Source of the DNA: Dasypus novemcinctus
Taxonomy: Eukaryota > Chordata > Mammalia > Cingulata > Dasypodidae
Length of the DNA: 64,000 bases
NCBI RefSeq assembly: GCF_030445035.2
Contig: NC_080678.1
Span: forward strand, 59,969,087 to 60,033,086
Direction of reading: 5' to 3'
Part shown: piece by piece, positions 35,560-47,830 of the stretch
Position numbering within the stretch: the stretch's first letter is position 1
How the letters are laid out: each line of letters begins with the position of its first letter
The notes under the pieces: generated by a model
The model's input: only the letters and a program-made list of their open reading frames with translations
Databases searched by the model: none
What the model was told of the DNA's origin: nothing
Made by a program: the position numbers and the translations under genes

Positions 35560-35670
35560 TTTTCCAAATTTTAGCCAAGCACATGAATGTCCAGAATAAA
35601 GGCTATTTCCCAGCCTCCCTTGCAGCTAAGGAGGATCATGTCACTTAGCCAATAATCTATTTAGTAAATG
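35560..35670. repeat. Possible ancient interspersed repeat fragment
   Basis: TTTCCCAGCCTCCCTTGCAG followed by GATCATGTCACTTAGCCAAT matches the recalled pattern of an old mammalian repeat. It abuts the LINE-1 at 35672. Confidence 0.4.
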
Positions 35671-35671
35671 G

Positions 35672-37095
35672 AACTGGGACAACTGGATACCCACATGCAA
35701 AAAGAGTAAAGTTAGACATTTACCATATACCATATACAAAAACTGACTCAAAATGGATCAAGGACCTGGGAGTGGATGTGGCTCAAGTGGTTGAGCACCT
35801 GCTTCCCATGTGGGAGGTCCCGGGTTTGGTTCCTGGTGCCTCCTAAAAAGCAACAACAAGCAAACAAATAAAAAATCCCACTCAGGGTAGCCAATGTGAC
35901 TCAGTGTTGAGCACTGGCTTACCATATATGAGGATCCAGGTTCAATTCTGGCCCTGGTACCTCAAAAAAGAAGAAAAGGGAAAAAAAGGATCAAGGACCT
36001 AAGTACAAGATCTATGATTATAAAGCTATTAGAAGAAAACATAGGTATAAACTCCATTATCTAGGTATAGACAATGGTTTCTTAGCTACAAAACCAAAAG
36101 CACAAGCAAACAAAGAAAAATAAATATTTTGAGCTTCACCAAAATTAAAAACAAACAAAAAAACATCGAATGAGAGAAAATATTTGCAAATTATATATCT
36201 AGTAAGGGTCCAGTATCCAGAATATATAAAGAACACTTACAGCTCAATAATAAAAGAAAAGTCAGTCAATTAGAGAATGGGCAAGGGATTTGAATAAACA
36301 TTTCTCCACAAAAGGTATTCCAATAAGGTATGCCAATAAGCACATGAAAAGATGGTAAACATCATTAGTTATTTGAAAAGTGCAAATTAAAACCACAGGA
36401 TACTAATTTACACCCACTAGGGCAATTATAATAAAAAAGACAGACAATACAAGTGTTGATGAGGTTGTAGAAAAATTGAAACCCTCATACACTGCTTGTG
36501 GTTTGTAAATGGTGTAGCCACTTTGGAAAACATTTTGGCAGTTCCTCAAAAGTTAAACAGAAATACCATATGACCCACTAAGTCTACTTCTAGGTATATA
36601 CCCAAGAGAATTAAAAACACGTCTATAAAAAAGCCTGTACATGAATGTACATAGCAGCATATTCACAAAAGCCATAAACTGGAAACAACCCAAATGTCCA
36701 CCAACTAATGAATGATAAGTAAATTGTGCTATATCCATACAATGGAATAATATTCAGTCATAAAAAGGATGAAGTATTGGTACATGCTACAATATGGATG
36801 AACTTTGAAACATGTTAAATGAAAGAAGCAAATCACAAAATTTCACACATTGTTTGATTCCAGAGCAAGCAAATATATGGAGACAGAAAGTAAATTAGTG
36901 CTTGACAGGGTTTAGGGGTGTAGGGATGACTGGCAGTGATTGGTAATGGGTATGGGATTTCATGTTGGGGTAATGAAAACATCTAGAATTAATTAGTGAG
37001 AGTTATACAACTTTGTGAATATTCTAAAAACCACTGATGATACACTTTAAAATCAAATTTTTTAAAAAAGTAAGTGAAGTGTATATCAATAAAAA
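35672..37095 (+). mobile_element. LINE-1, 5'-truncated (ORF2 end and 3' UTR)
   Basis: It contains sense ORF2 landmarks: TATGATTATAAAGCTATTAG, AGTAAGGGTCCAGTATCCAG, AAAAGTGCAAATTAAAACCA, ATACAATGGAATAATATTCA. A short 3' UTR ends at about 37095. ORF2 is broken. The dimeric SINE at 35768-35987 is inserted in it. Confidence 0.88.
35768..35987 (+). mobile_element. Dimeric tRNA-derived SINE inside LINE-1
   Basis: Two tRNA-like units are joined by an A-rich linker. Unit 1 has TGGCTCAAGTGGTTGAGCACC and a degenerate B box (GGTTTGGTTCC). Unit 2 begins at about 35890 with GTGACTCAGTGTTGAGC and B box GGTTCAATTC. The target duplication GGATCAAGGACCT is exact at 35755-35767 and 35988-36000. Confidence 0.92.
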
Positions 37096-37899
37096 TAAAC
37101 TACAAACACACATACTAGGGAATAATTAGCATCTGTAACTGGTGTTCATTTTAGTCTTCCAACCATTGTGATGAAATAATTACAGGAGATATAGGCAAAT
37201 CAAAGATTAACAGTTAATTTTATCTTATTTAATCTCATTTTATTTTTTCAGTGATTTTTTTCCCTATTCCATATAATTTACATTTTCTTTCAGAACTATA
37301 TAAATATTTTTTTCTAAACTTCAGTGCAATTTGAGAATGAAAGGTTCACATTAGCTTTAACTGCCTGTGGTGTAGACCTGCTGGCACCATTAACAAAAGG
37401 GGAGGGTTCCAACACTCAGGAAAGATGCTCTATTTCTCTGGTCCACAAAGAGCCAAACACAAGCCCTATTATTAGGACTAGTGAGACTAGATTCACCATA
37501 AGATGATCACCCAAGTAAAGGCAAAATTCAGCTTGGAGTGCACCTAGTGTGTCAGAGAACTTTTCCAAAATTTGTTAAGAGCTTCAAGCTCGTAATTTAT
37601 CCCTTCTACAATAAGTCTTTTTTTTGGTATGCAGTAAAATGTGAAGTTTGGGTGATGATTTCTATTAGAAGCAACGTGGTTACCAAAATATTAGGCCAAG
37701 GAAATGACAGAGAACTAAGTTTTATTTTCCAACAATATATCATTCCTCAAATTCCTCAAAAACAGACAAGGAAGAGCAAATCTACCTTTTTTCCTATTGA
37801 TCCCTTTTGCCATTAGAATTCATCTCCTCTCTGTCTTCCTCTCTTTTTATATGCACACATACAGAGGGGGAGGGGAGAAGGAAGAGAGGGCTAGAAAGA
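37096..37899. other. Unique DNA
   Basis: A 92-codon plus frame (37538-37816) lacks known motifs. A GA-rich simple stretch lies at 37865-37905. Confidence 0.35.
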
Positions 37900-38620
37900 G
37901 AAATGTGGTATTGCAAGGTCATTGTTTAAAAATATCTTGACTTTTCCCAAGGTCTTTAAAAATACCTGCAATCAACTAAGCAACTAATTACTGTACATCC
38001 CAAATGCATGTTTTCGCAACTATTTTTAGGGCAAGATTCAGTCTCTACACATCCTGACCACTCAAAACAACAGACGGCTATAGAGGGCAGCTAATGAGTA
38101 GGTAGCCAAATGACAATGTCTCCTTACTTTTGACTTCACTTCCAAGACCCAAGTGGCTGCCTGACTGTCTCCTCTCTGGCGTCAAACAGTCCCCCTGCAG
38201 TATGCAGACAATTTAAATTATTACAAGGCAATGTTACAAGTATGAACCCTAGCACAAAATAAAGTAATTACATTCAATTAGCAGTCCCCAAAGTGATGGC
38301 CCAATACTGAGGGCTTTAGATGTTGCCTTTTGTTCCCTTATAGAAGGCAGGTAATGAGTGAAACTTCAAAGTGTAAAGGGCTCAATTACTGCTTAATTAG
38401 TGGAAACTAGATCTGAAAACATTGCAAAAGGAAAAAAAACCCCACAATTTTCTGTTGTTGTAGGAATTCAGAAAATATGTTCCATCTCCCCAAAACAACT
38501 AAAATCCAAAAACAGGAATGTTCTTCTGAGGAGCAACCCATTGGGATGATGTTGCTGTTGTAAGTAATTTGGGGGAAGTTTACTTAATTTGATCCTACTT
38601 CTCCAACCACAGCATTTTAT
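37900..38620. other. Unique block with clustered TAAT sites, candidate enhancer
   Basis: Free of recognised repeats and lying between two LINE-1 fragments. AAGTAATTACATTCAATTAG (38262-38281) and CTCAATTACTGCTTAATTAG (38381-38400) pack several homeodomain-type ATTA/TAAT cores into 140 bases. Confidence 0.35.
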
Positions 38621-38999
38621 CTTCTCCTTTAAAAAAAAATCAGTTTGTCTGGTTTGAAGTTCAGAAATAAATTTAAATAGAATTACATTAGATTGAACAC
38701 GTGTCCCTAAATCCCACCACCCCTCTCACTAATATCCTGTGTGTAATATATTAATAAGCTTATTTCTCTGAAAAACAGTCCTGGACTCAAAAACAGCCAG
38801 AAAAAAATTTGAAAATGAAGAAATAGGGCAACTAGTCCTGTTGATTACTAAACATCATACATTATGTTCTTTTTAATGTATTTTTTCTATATGTAATTTA
38901 CTATATGAAAAGAGTGACAATTGCCTATATCTAAGGCAGAGATGGTTAGTCAAAAAATGAGGTTGGAGAAAAGTATTAAATCTCTATTTCACTTATTAT
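38621..38999. other. Unique DNA, nothing recognised
   Basis: AT-rich, leading into the old LINE-1 fragment at 39000. Confidence 0.35.
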
Positions 39000-40015
39000 A
39001 CCAATATATGTTTCAGGCGGATCAGAGATTTAAGCAGAAAAAATAAAATTAGTAACTAGAAGAAAATATGGGCTATTTAAAAGAAATCTAAGCATGAAAC
39101 ATTCTAATAATACCAAACCTACACATAGAAGAAAAACAGGTAAATTCTACTATCTTAAAATTAGAAATCATCTTAAAGTTTAAAATTATGCTTAATAAAA
39201 ATAATAAAAATAAAAGATAAATGGCAAACTGAGAAAACATTTATTATAAGTGTTACAGAGGGTTAATTTCTTTCATGTATGAAAAACAGTAACAAATGAA
39301 TAAGAAAATCATCAAAAAATTGAAGGAAATAATGAGCAAAGGATATGAACAGTCAGCAGGAAAAAATAATGTTCTTAAACATATAAGATGATTTTTAACC
39401 TGATTTACATTCAGACAAATTAAAAAGGAATTAGATATTACGTTTTGTTTATCAGGGGAGTGCATGTGGCTTAAGCAGTTGAGCGTCTGCTTCCCTCAAG
39501 GGAGGTCCCAGGTTTGGTTCCTGGTGCCTCCTAAAAATAAAAACAAAAACAAAAAACAAACAACAAGCAAACAAACTAAAAATCCAGCTCAGGGGAGCCA
39601 ATGTGGCTCAGTGGCCGTGGCTGAGCACCAGGTTCCCACATATGAGGTCCTGGGTTCAATCCCCAGCCCCAGTATATCAAAAAAATAAAAATAAAAAATA
39701 AAAGATTGATAACATTTTGTTGTGAGAGCCTAGAGATGCAGAGAAGTCACACAAAATTAGTGGGGCTGGTTTTACCTCTATAGAAAACAGTTTTGCAATA
39801 TTGTCAATATGTAAAATTCATGTTAACACTTGACTTCTAGAAATTTATCCTATGTATACATGTATAAAGGTATCCATTCCAGTATCGTTTATAGTAACAA
39901 CTGAAATACAATAAAGAAGCCTAACAATAGGAGAATGATTAAATGGAGAATATGTAACTGGTTAAAAGAATGAAATGCTTTATATGTTTTGAACTAGAAT
40001 TATCTCTATGATAAG
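39000..40015 (+). mobile_element. Old LINE-1 fragment (sense)
   Basis: Diverged ORF2-like sequence: GCAAACTGAGAAAACATTTA, AATGAGCAAAGGATATGAAC, TTGACTTCTAGAAATTTATC, TAACAATAGGAGAATGATTA. It holds the dimeric SINE at 39450-39700. Confidence 0.7.
39450..39700 (+). mobile_element. Dimeric tRNA-derived SINE inside LINE-1
   Basis: It has the same two-unit design as the copy at 35768. Unit 1 is GTGGCTTAAGCAGTTGAGCG with GGTTTGGTTCC. Unit 2 is GTGGCTCAGTGGCCGTGGCTGAG with GGTTCAATCCC, then an A-rich tail. The flanks share an imperfect ACGTTTTGTT/ACATTTTGTT, a probable target duplication. Confidence 0.87.
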
Positions 40016-41129
40016 AGTGCTCTTTAAAAAAATGCTTTTAGTAGCATAGCAGGCTATATTTGTATATGTGTATATGCAATAATACACATGCATACATTTT
40101 CTTGAATATTAACGTTTTTAGTATTGCACCATAAGCTAATACATTAAATGAAATGAAAAATTTAGGATATATAAATATTCTTAGCATAAAAATTATCTCT
40201 TTCAATGCCTCTGGATGGTTATAATTAATTGCACGCACTGTGATTTTTATACCCTCAAAATCTGTAGGTATGAAAGTCTGAATAGCCTTGAAGTCTATAA
40301 GCAATGAATGAATTGCTGAGTGGATGAACTGCTCAAGCACTTTAAATAAAAGATAAATAAGGAAAATGTTGAATTATTTATTTTAAGCATAACCTCCATC
40401 TCCACTTCCTTATCCTTTACCCTAGGCCCTAGAGGCCAAAAAGAGAACTAGATAGACTTAAAATCATTTCTTTTGTAAAGTGGATATAAAAACCAAGGCA
40501 TAATTTTTATACATGAATAATAGAAAAACAATCTGAGGTTTGGCTCATAACTTCCTTTTACACATTTATAAATGACTATATAATTTGTCAATACCAGAGT
40601 CTTAAAAGAAATTATTGATTTTGTGCTCTGAATGAGGTACTCTTAGATTTATCTTATATTCCCCATAAGATAGTAAAGACAAACTGTTCTCAGAGCTTAA
40701 TCTTCTATACCCTATCTTGATTTGTAGGATTACTTTTCTACTTAGAGATAAAAATGTCCACTTTCATTTAATATAAAATATGATATCTAGCTGATTGAGT
40801 AAGCAGTTTATATGTTATTTATCTACTTTTTAATTTTGTGTAACAGGTAAAATCCATTTCCTCAACATACCAAGGGAAAAAAAGTCTGTAAGTACTGAAG
40901 GAGCTGTAGCCCCTCTTATTCCTCATCCACTTTCTCTTCCTGAAATATTTGGGCAAATTGATGAGTCAGATGATCACAAAAGATGTCAGTTCCAAACATT
41001 TCTCCTTCCCCAACCTATAACTGTTAGGAGAAAGAAGTAAATTCAGATAATATCTTATCTAATATGTGTTGGGGTCTTGATTCATTCTGTCATCTCTCCA
41101 TCCAAAGTCTTTCCTAATTTCTTTTAAGA
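40016..41129. other. Unique DNA, nothing recognised
   Basis: AT-rich. The 100-codon minus frame at 40340-40038 has no known motif. Confidence 0.35.
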
Positions 41130-41500
41130 ATAGTAACCCTTATATAACCTTTAACAAAGCAGCTCTAGTTTTAGGAACTTATCCTAACATAAAAGCAACT
41201 GTACAAAATACATATTTACAAAATGATTATTTCAACATTATTAATAGTGGTAAAACATAGAAACAATCTGCAGGCCTAAAATAGGGGAATAACTGATGGT
41301 ACATTTATCTGATAAAATATTATGGGGCGATTACTAATAAAAACAATTCAGCTCTGTATCAACAGATCCAGAGGGTTTTCCATAATGTATTGTTAAGTCA
41401 GAAAAAGATTGTGTACAATGACTGCTTTGCTAAAAAAATAAACTCCAACCAAAAACTATTCTGTGAAATATGTGCATGTGAATGTATGTGTTTACATGAC
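41130..41500 (+). mobile_element. Old LINE-1 fragment (sense)
   Basis: Resembles the end of an old mammalian LINE-1 ORF2: AGGAACTTATCCTAACATAA, AATAGTGGTAAAACATAGAA, AATAGGGGAATAACTGATGG, and a TATTGTTAAGTCAGAAAAAG block. Confidence 0.65.
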
Positions 41501-42143
41501 TAATGGGAAAGCTAAGGAAGAATACACACCAAGCTGTTAGCACCTATCCCTCAAGGTGGTAGAAATACATAAGTTAGTTGGCCTCAGATGTAAGTATTAG
41601 AGCTCTCAACTCAAATTGATTTTGAAAGTGAGACAATGGTTTGGCTCTCACACATAGAAATCTAGCCCAAAAGTGATCTCAGAGTCAGTGTCTTTCTGCC
41701 TCTGTTCTCTGTGGTTTCCACGTGGATTCCCTCCTCGAGGGCTTTGAGCACTAGCTTGGTCTTCAGTCTCCTTTCTTCATAATGGCAGAATAGCTGTTTC
41801 AAATCTTTGTTTCATATCCACATACCTAGGGCAACTGCATAAATTATCACCTGCATTGGAAAATTTAGACAATAAGCATAAACCGGAACTATCCCAGGTT
41901 ACCTGGGACCCATGGCTAGCCTTCACAGTCACAACACTCAAAGGAAGGGAGACTGCCTCTTACGGTGGCTAATCCTTAAGAGAGAAAACCTGTTTCTCAG
42001 AAGTGCCAGTGAAGTTCTTCTTGGCTGAAGTGGGTCATGTTGCCCTTCCTGATCCAATCCCTGTGGCTGGGAGAATACCAAATATCGATGGACTTGAAAT
42101 GGCTGCTTTTGAACCCCTTACTCACTGGACAGAGGGATGAATT
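41501..42143. other. Unassigned DNA
   Basis: Somewhat more GC-rich than its surroundings. It may contain an old LTR-like repeat (TGAGACAATGGTTTGGCTCT onward) but the match is not firm. Confidence 0.3.
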
Positions 42144-42151
42144 GCCTTAGA

Positions 42152-42408
42152 CCAGCAGTTCTCAAAATATGGTCAGAGGATTGGGGATTCCTAGAATATA
42201 TATATATTTTTTAAAAAAATAAGTTATGTTAACATGGAATAGGGTTATTATTGCTATTTTTTTTAAAATAAAGATTTAAAAAATTTATGTTGTAATTTCT
42301 AATATAATAAATATCATTAGATAAAACCCAGATTTATAAAAACTCTTGGCATCTCAATAATTCTGAGAGTGTAAAGGGGATCCTGAGATCAAATAGTTTG
42401 GAAACTGT
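42152..42408 (+). mobile_element. hAT-Charlie-like non-autonomous DNA transposon
   Basis: Ends read CAGCAGTTCTCAAAATATGG (42153 on) and TTTGGAAACTG (to 42407), forming imperfect terminal inverted repeats. The flanks GCCTTAGA (42144-42151) and GCCTTATA (42409-42416) make an 8-bp duplication with one mismatch, the hAT hallmark. The interior is AT-rich and has no transposase frame. The strand is arbitrary. Confidence 0.78.
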
Positions 42409-42416
42409 GCCTTATA

Positions 42417-43596
42417 CCAGTCATGTGGACTCTGGGTGCTTGAGGTGGGGTCAGCATCCTCTTGGGCACATGGGCTATATGAAGGAGAAATAGAGTGTGG
42501 TAAAATCAGCATTCTGTCAGGAAGCTCTAAAAGAGAAATGGATTCTGGGTAGGCAGCCAAACCCATCCACCACAGGAGAAAATGGAGAAGTCAGAGGAAG
42601 CTTGTCGACATTTCCTTTCTCACAGATTGCCTCAAAGGAATGTGTTCTATTTTTGTAATTTTTGAAAATTGATTTAATTAAAAGAATTAAAAAATAACAA
42701 TGATATGAATAATACTGAGTGATTTTCAATCACCAGAGCAAGATTCAGTCAATCTTTAACCATGACTAAAGCTTCACAGTCACAATGAATGAAGCAAAAA
42801 AAAAAAAAAAAATCACCCAATTTTATTATTATATTTTCCTAAATAATCTTTATCTTAGACATTGTGTTTAACATAATTTGAGTAAAAATTACTATAAGAA
42901 AATTCCTAGATAGTAATGATAGTGTTTATTAGGGATTTAAGGTGAACTTTTTATCTGGGTTTGTTTGGAAACCCAGGAGATTTTATGCCTTGATTTTTCC
43001 ATAAAATAAAATTAAAAGTCCGATATACTTTTAGAATTTTGGAATAGCGCTAGTTGAATATACTTATTTAAACTTAGCACAAGTATTTTTATTTTTGCTA
43101 TGGTACATGAATTTTTCTAATTGAAACTATTTCTAGCCTAGCTTTTAGAATAAAATTGGTTATATATGTGAAGAAATTTAAATGGAGAGGTAATTAGAAC
43201 TTGTTGAATTTTTTTCCATATTATTAAGGATAGAAATTGAATTTTCTCAAATGTTATTTGATACTTTCCTCCTATATTAACATATTTCATATTATTGAAA
43301 CATTCTTGTTTTCTAGACTTGAATAATACTTCATTATTCTATAATGTACCTTAAACACACTGCTGTACTATATGTACTATATGTTACTATTTTGTATATA
43401 TATAAATCCAAAAGCACAATTATTCTATGGTTTGATCTTTAGTATCTATCTTTGTCAGGTTTAATTTCAATGTTATATTCACTTTATAAAAAAGAACTTG
43501 GAAAGTTTTCTTTTTTCCTTTCTGTTCTGAAAAAATATATAAAATGGTATAGGAAAGGTTTACCAATTTATTTACAAAATTAATATATAGCACTTA
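42417..43596. other. Unique DNA, nothing recognised
   Basis: Very AT-rich with short A and TA runs. No gene signal. Confidence 0.4.
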
Positions 43597-43812
43597 CTAC
43601 ATGCCAGGAACTGTTTTAAGCATTATACAAATACCAGCTCACTGAATCCTCATAATAACACTTGAGGTAAATATGACATAATTTTATTTTATAGCTGATA
43701 AATGGAGGTACAGAGAAATTAAGTGACTTGCTGAACATCACACATCTCAGAAGTGGCAGAATTATGTAAAATTTGACTCCAGACAGTTTGGTCCCAGAGT
43801 CCATGCTCTGAA
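43597..43812 (-). repeat. MIR SINE (antisense)
   Basis: CTACATGCCAGGAACTGTTT, GAATCCTCATAATAACACTT, AAGTGACTTGCTGAACATCA and GTCCCAGAGTCCATGCTCTG follow antisense MIR. Confidence 0.85.
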
Positions 43813-43984
43813 ATAGTTTGTTGTTAGCTTTTTGTTACTTTATCAATTTCTCCCAAGATCCCCATGGTTTCCTTGAAAATAATTCATTCATCTAGTCTGA
43901 CAAATTTAATTCCACTGAGTTTTGCAAAGCAGTTGACTGAAGGCTTCCAAGCAAGTGAATAATATCATGGAAATGAAAGCATCA

Positions 43985-44890
43985 GCTATTTCTTCTTTCA
44001 AAAAGTATCTACTGAGCACCTCAGACACTGATTTGGATGAAGGAGGTATAGTGGTAAACAATCACAGAAAGGATCACAATTCTGCTCTTATAGTGATTAT
44101 GTTCAAGTGAGGCAAGATAGAAAATAAAGAAAAAAATTATAAATTATAGTAAGTCAAGTCGTACATTAAATGTAAGAGAAAAATCAAATAGGACAAGGAG
44201 AGCCAGAGCAATGGCATGGATGAAGGTGGAGGTTGGCATGGGAGGGGGAGGGCTGTTTTAGACAGAGTGATCAGGGAAAATTAGAATGATATGACGGAAC
44301 ATGCCATGTGGGTGGTTGTCAGGAGAATATTCCACCAGCAAACCAAGACTTCAAGAAGAAAGTGCTTGATGAGTTCCAGAAACAGTGAAGAGGATAATGC
44401 GGCTGGAACAAAGTGACAGAGGTAAAGGATGAGATCGAAAGTGTCTGAGCTCCAGGCTATGGAGACTCTTGTAGACTATGGTAAGAACTGTTTTCTTTCA
44501 TTAAGACAAAAAACCATGGGAGATTTTGAGCAGAGAAGCAGAATGAGAGTGCACTCTCATACACGTATACAGAGCGATCACTCTCACTTCTGTGCAAGGA
44601 AGAATCTATATTGGGGTCAAGTTGGAAACAGGAGAATAGAATTGGTATTGCAATCTTCATGGAACTTTAACTAACTTGACAGAGGTGGAAGTAGTGAGAA
44701 GTCTTGGATATATTTAGAAGACGTATTTGACCAGAATCCTACCAGATTGGATGTGGGATGTGAGAGGAAGGAAGAAGTCAAAGATTTGACTCCAAAATTT
44801 ATGGAAGAATGCAGGTGACGTTTCTTTGACCAGAAAGACCAGAGCAAGAGGAGATTTGAGAGGAAAGATAAAGAATTCAATTTTGGGCTT
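43985..44890 (-). repeat. Ancient LINE-like repeat (antisense)
   Basis: Diverged blocks in order: AAAAAGTATCTACTGAGCAC, CCATGGGAGATTTTGAGCAG, GAGGTGGAAGTAGTGAGAAG, CAGATTGGATGTGGGATGTG, GTCAAAGATTTGACTCC, TTAATTTTGAGATGC. I know this order as an old mammalian repeat of possible L2 type but cannot fix the name. Confidence 0.5.
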
Positions 44891-44894
44891 GTTA

Positions 44895-45390
44895 ATTTTG
44901 AGATGCTATAGTAGTTTACTATTTCTGCTATAACAAATTTTAACAAATGTAGAGCTTTAACCACAAATTTATTATGCTACAATTCCGCTGGTTAGAAGTC
45001 AGTACGGTCACACCGGGCTAAAATCAAGGTGTTGGCAGGGCTGTGTGGAGAGGGGAATCCTTTTCCTTGCCTTTTTCAGCTTTTAGAGGCCACTCACACT
45101 CTTGTCTTGTGGCACTGTTTTTCCATCTTTGAAGTCAGCAGCAGTGGGTCAAGTACTTATCACATTGCATTATTCTGATCTCCTCTTCTGCTTCCCACTT
45201 TCACTTTTAAGGACCCTTATGAGTACATGGGGTCCACCCAGACAATTCAGAATACTCTCCCTATTTTAAGGTTAACTGATTAGTGGCCTAATTATACCTG
45301 TCTCTTTTGTCATTTAAGGTAATTTATTCACAGGTTCTAAGTGTAAGGACATGGATATCTTTTGGAGGATATTATTCTGCATACTCACAG
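44895..45390 (-). repeat. MaLR/MLT-like LTR (antisense)
   Basis: GTAGTTTACTATTTCTGCTA, GTTAGAAGTC, AAATCAAGGTGTTGGCAGGG and the terminal part with GTAAGGACATGGATATCTTT follow the reverse complement of MLT1-type LTRs. Confidence 0.65.
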
Positions 45391-45879
45391 ATGTCCATGT
45401 GATAATCAAATGGAGCTTTAATAAACTAATATATGTCTCTAATTTCCATAAAAAAACATATAAAGTAGCCACATAAAGATTAAATACAATAAGTCTCTTG
45501 CTGCACTATAAAAATGCTGATTTATCAAATCACTTCTCTCTTTATAAATGTCAATTGTAAAGCTTTTTAAAATAAAATACTTGATTTAAAAATTATCAAC
45601 TTGAACATTCTTATAGCTATTGTAGTTCAAACGGGTAAACCACTTTGGTTATCATATTTCATGCAAATTGTTGTTTACTCAATTGAGCTTTTTAAAGTGC
45701 TACTTTTGAGAGAGAAAAAAATACCTTAAAACCTCTAAATAAATTTTTAGTCATAAAACTGAAATTAGTATTGTATTATTTTCATGAAGTGCTATTTATA
45801 CTCAAGTATATATAAATAATCATAAAACGTCAGTAGAAAAATGGTTTCATTCTTTTTAAGTAATATAACCACTACTAAA

Positions 45880-46760
45880 ATTTTTATTATACACTTCATC
45901 ATTTATATATAAATACACTGATGTTTTTACACAGACATAAATATGCATGTACGTGCATTTATTATAAATACAGTTTTTTGTTTTTTTTAAGATTTTATTT
46001 TTTATTTATTTCTCTCCCCTTCTCCCCCAGTTATCTGCTCTCTGTGTCCATTCTCTGTGTGTTCTTCTATGACCGCTTCTATCCTTATCAGTGACACCAG
46101 GAATCTGTGTTTCTTTTTGTTGTGTCATCTTGCTGTGTCAACTTTCCATGTGTGGCGCCATTCTTGGGCAGGCTGCACTTTCTTTCACACTGGGCAGCTC
46201 TCCTTACGGGGCATACTCTTTGCACGTGGGGCTCCCCTAAGCGTGGACACCCCGGCATGGCATGGCACTCCTTGTGCACATCAGAACTGCGCATGGGCCA
46301 GCTCCACACGGGACGAGGAGGCCAGGGATTTGAACCGTGGACCTCCCATGTGTTAGGTAGATGCTCTATCCGTTGGGCCAAGTCTGCTTCCCTATAAATA
46401 CAGTTTTAAATCTGCTTTACTTGCTTAATCTGTTGTTTCATGTTGTTAATAATTTTCTACACAATTATATTTAATGGTATCATAGTATTCCATTGAGTTT
46501 TAATTTATTTAACCAATTCTCAATATTGTCTAAAGAGATTTCAAATTTTACTTTTACTAGTAAGAACAGTCTTGTATTGAAATCTCTGCAAATATTCAGT
46601 GACTCGTGGGATAAACCTTTGAAAGTAAAATTGTTGCTTTATCAGGACTAAGAGCAATTAGCATTTCAAGGGAGAGTTTGTGGGACCCTTTACCCTCTTA
46701 TCAACAAATATGAAACACTATTATCAAGTTTACAATAAGAAGAAATATTGCCACTTCTGT
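45880..46760 (-). mobile_element. Old LINE-1 fragment (antisense) with nested SINE
   Basis: The right part carries ATCATAGTATTCCATTGAGT and the AACAGTCTTGTATTGAAATC block, typical of antisense LINE-1. It is split by the SINE at 45978-46392. The limits are approximate. Confidence 0.6.
45978..46392 (-). mobile_element. DAS-type SINE
   Basis: The tRNA head is at the high end (minus strand GACTTGGCCCAACGGATAG). The target duplication TATAAATACAGTTTT is exact at 45963-45977 and 46393-46407. Confidence 0.95.
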
Positions 46761-46819
46761 TCTGCTTCTAAGTAGCACAAAGATAATAAAAACAAAGGAG
46801 AGTATTAATAGAAATGATA

Positions 46820-47030
46820 ATCATTTAGCAAGTGCATTCCTGTGTATTAGGCAGTGCACTAAGTGATTATTTTTGCTCTCTTATTTAATCCTCACAAAAA
46901 ATCCATGAGTTAGGTAGTGTTATTAGTCTTATTTCACAGACAAAAAAATCCAAGACCTCAAAAAGCAACATCTAAGTCTACTTAATTAGAAAATGGTGGA
47001 GGTAGGAATCAAAATTAGCTTCATGTAATG
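46820..47030 (-). repeat. MIR SINE (antisense)
   Basis: GTGTATTAGGCAGTGCACTA, TTTAATCCTCACAAAAAATC and ATTTCACAGACAAAAAAATC match antisense MIR. Confidence 0.75.
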
Positions 47031-47094
47031 ACTTCTGACATAACATTTGAGGCTTCTGGACCTTCTCTCCCACCTATCATCTTCATCATCACTC

Positions 47095-47275
47095 ATTCCT
47101 TCAAATGAACAGTTAGTGCCCATTGTATGACAAGCTCTCTGCTAGTTATTTGGGAAACTGCAGTGAACATAAACAGGGCCACTGACCTCATGGAGCTTAT
47201 AACCTTTTAGACAAGGCAATTGTTGAAGAGGTAATTACACTAGAGAGTAGTGAGCATTATGTAGGGGTAATTACA
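47095..47275 (-). repeat. Ancient LINE-like repeat (antisense)
   Basis: TGCAGTGAACATAAACAGGG and GACCTCATGGAGCTTATAAC follow an old mammalian repeat starting ATTCATTCAAC-like. Probably of L2 type; the family is uncertain. Confidence 0.5.
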
Positions 47276-47279
47276 GGGT

Positions 47280-47475
47280 GCTACATAACTTTGCGTTCTC
47301 TGTACCTACCATATTTATCTCAGTGAACAATAAATATTTGTACGCATGCTGTTTTTCTTCAATAGACTATGAACTTGATGGCAGATAAGTTATCTACTTA
47401 TCTTTGTGTCTCTAGCACCTAACATAATTTCAGGCATATAGTGGGTGTTTATTAAATGTTTTTGAATGACTGGTT
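47280..47475 (+). repeat. L2-like LINE 3' end
   Basis: GACTATGAACTTGATGGCAG, TTTGTGTCTCTAGCACCTAA and TAGTGGGTGTTTATTAAATG with a TTGAATGACTG end follow the L2 3' end. Confidence 0.75.
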
Positions 47476-47803
47476 GATTATAACTAGTCTCTAAATTATC
47501 AATATTTGAGTCCCTATTCTGTTATTCTCAATCATGTATTATTTTAAAAATGAAAATGATAATGATGTGATTTGGGCTAATCGACCTCGTTACTTGGAAT
47601 TTAAAAATGCAGTTCATTTACTCTTACATTCAACAAATGCTTTGTCCACTTCCATATGCAAAAATATTACTTTATGTTTTGCAGGAATGGCAGAAATGCA
47701 TTAGGTATTACACTTACCTTCAGAATCTTGCGTCTAGAGGAAAAAGCAAGGTAAGTTTATAACAAAATATGTACAGAATGACCATTCAAGAACTTAGAAT
47801 ATA

Positions 47804-47821
47804 TGTGTGTGTGTGTGTGTT
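47804..47821. repeat. (GT)n microsatellite
   Basis: A short GT/TG run directly precedes the hairpin-rich block at 47831. Confidence 0.8.
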
Positions 47822-47830
47822 TTGCTAGTG

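Noticed and set aside
35672..37095. Active LINE-1
   Set aside because: The 5' end is missing, ORF2 is broken and it carries a nested SINE.
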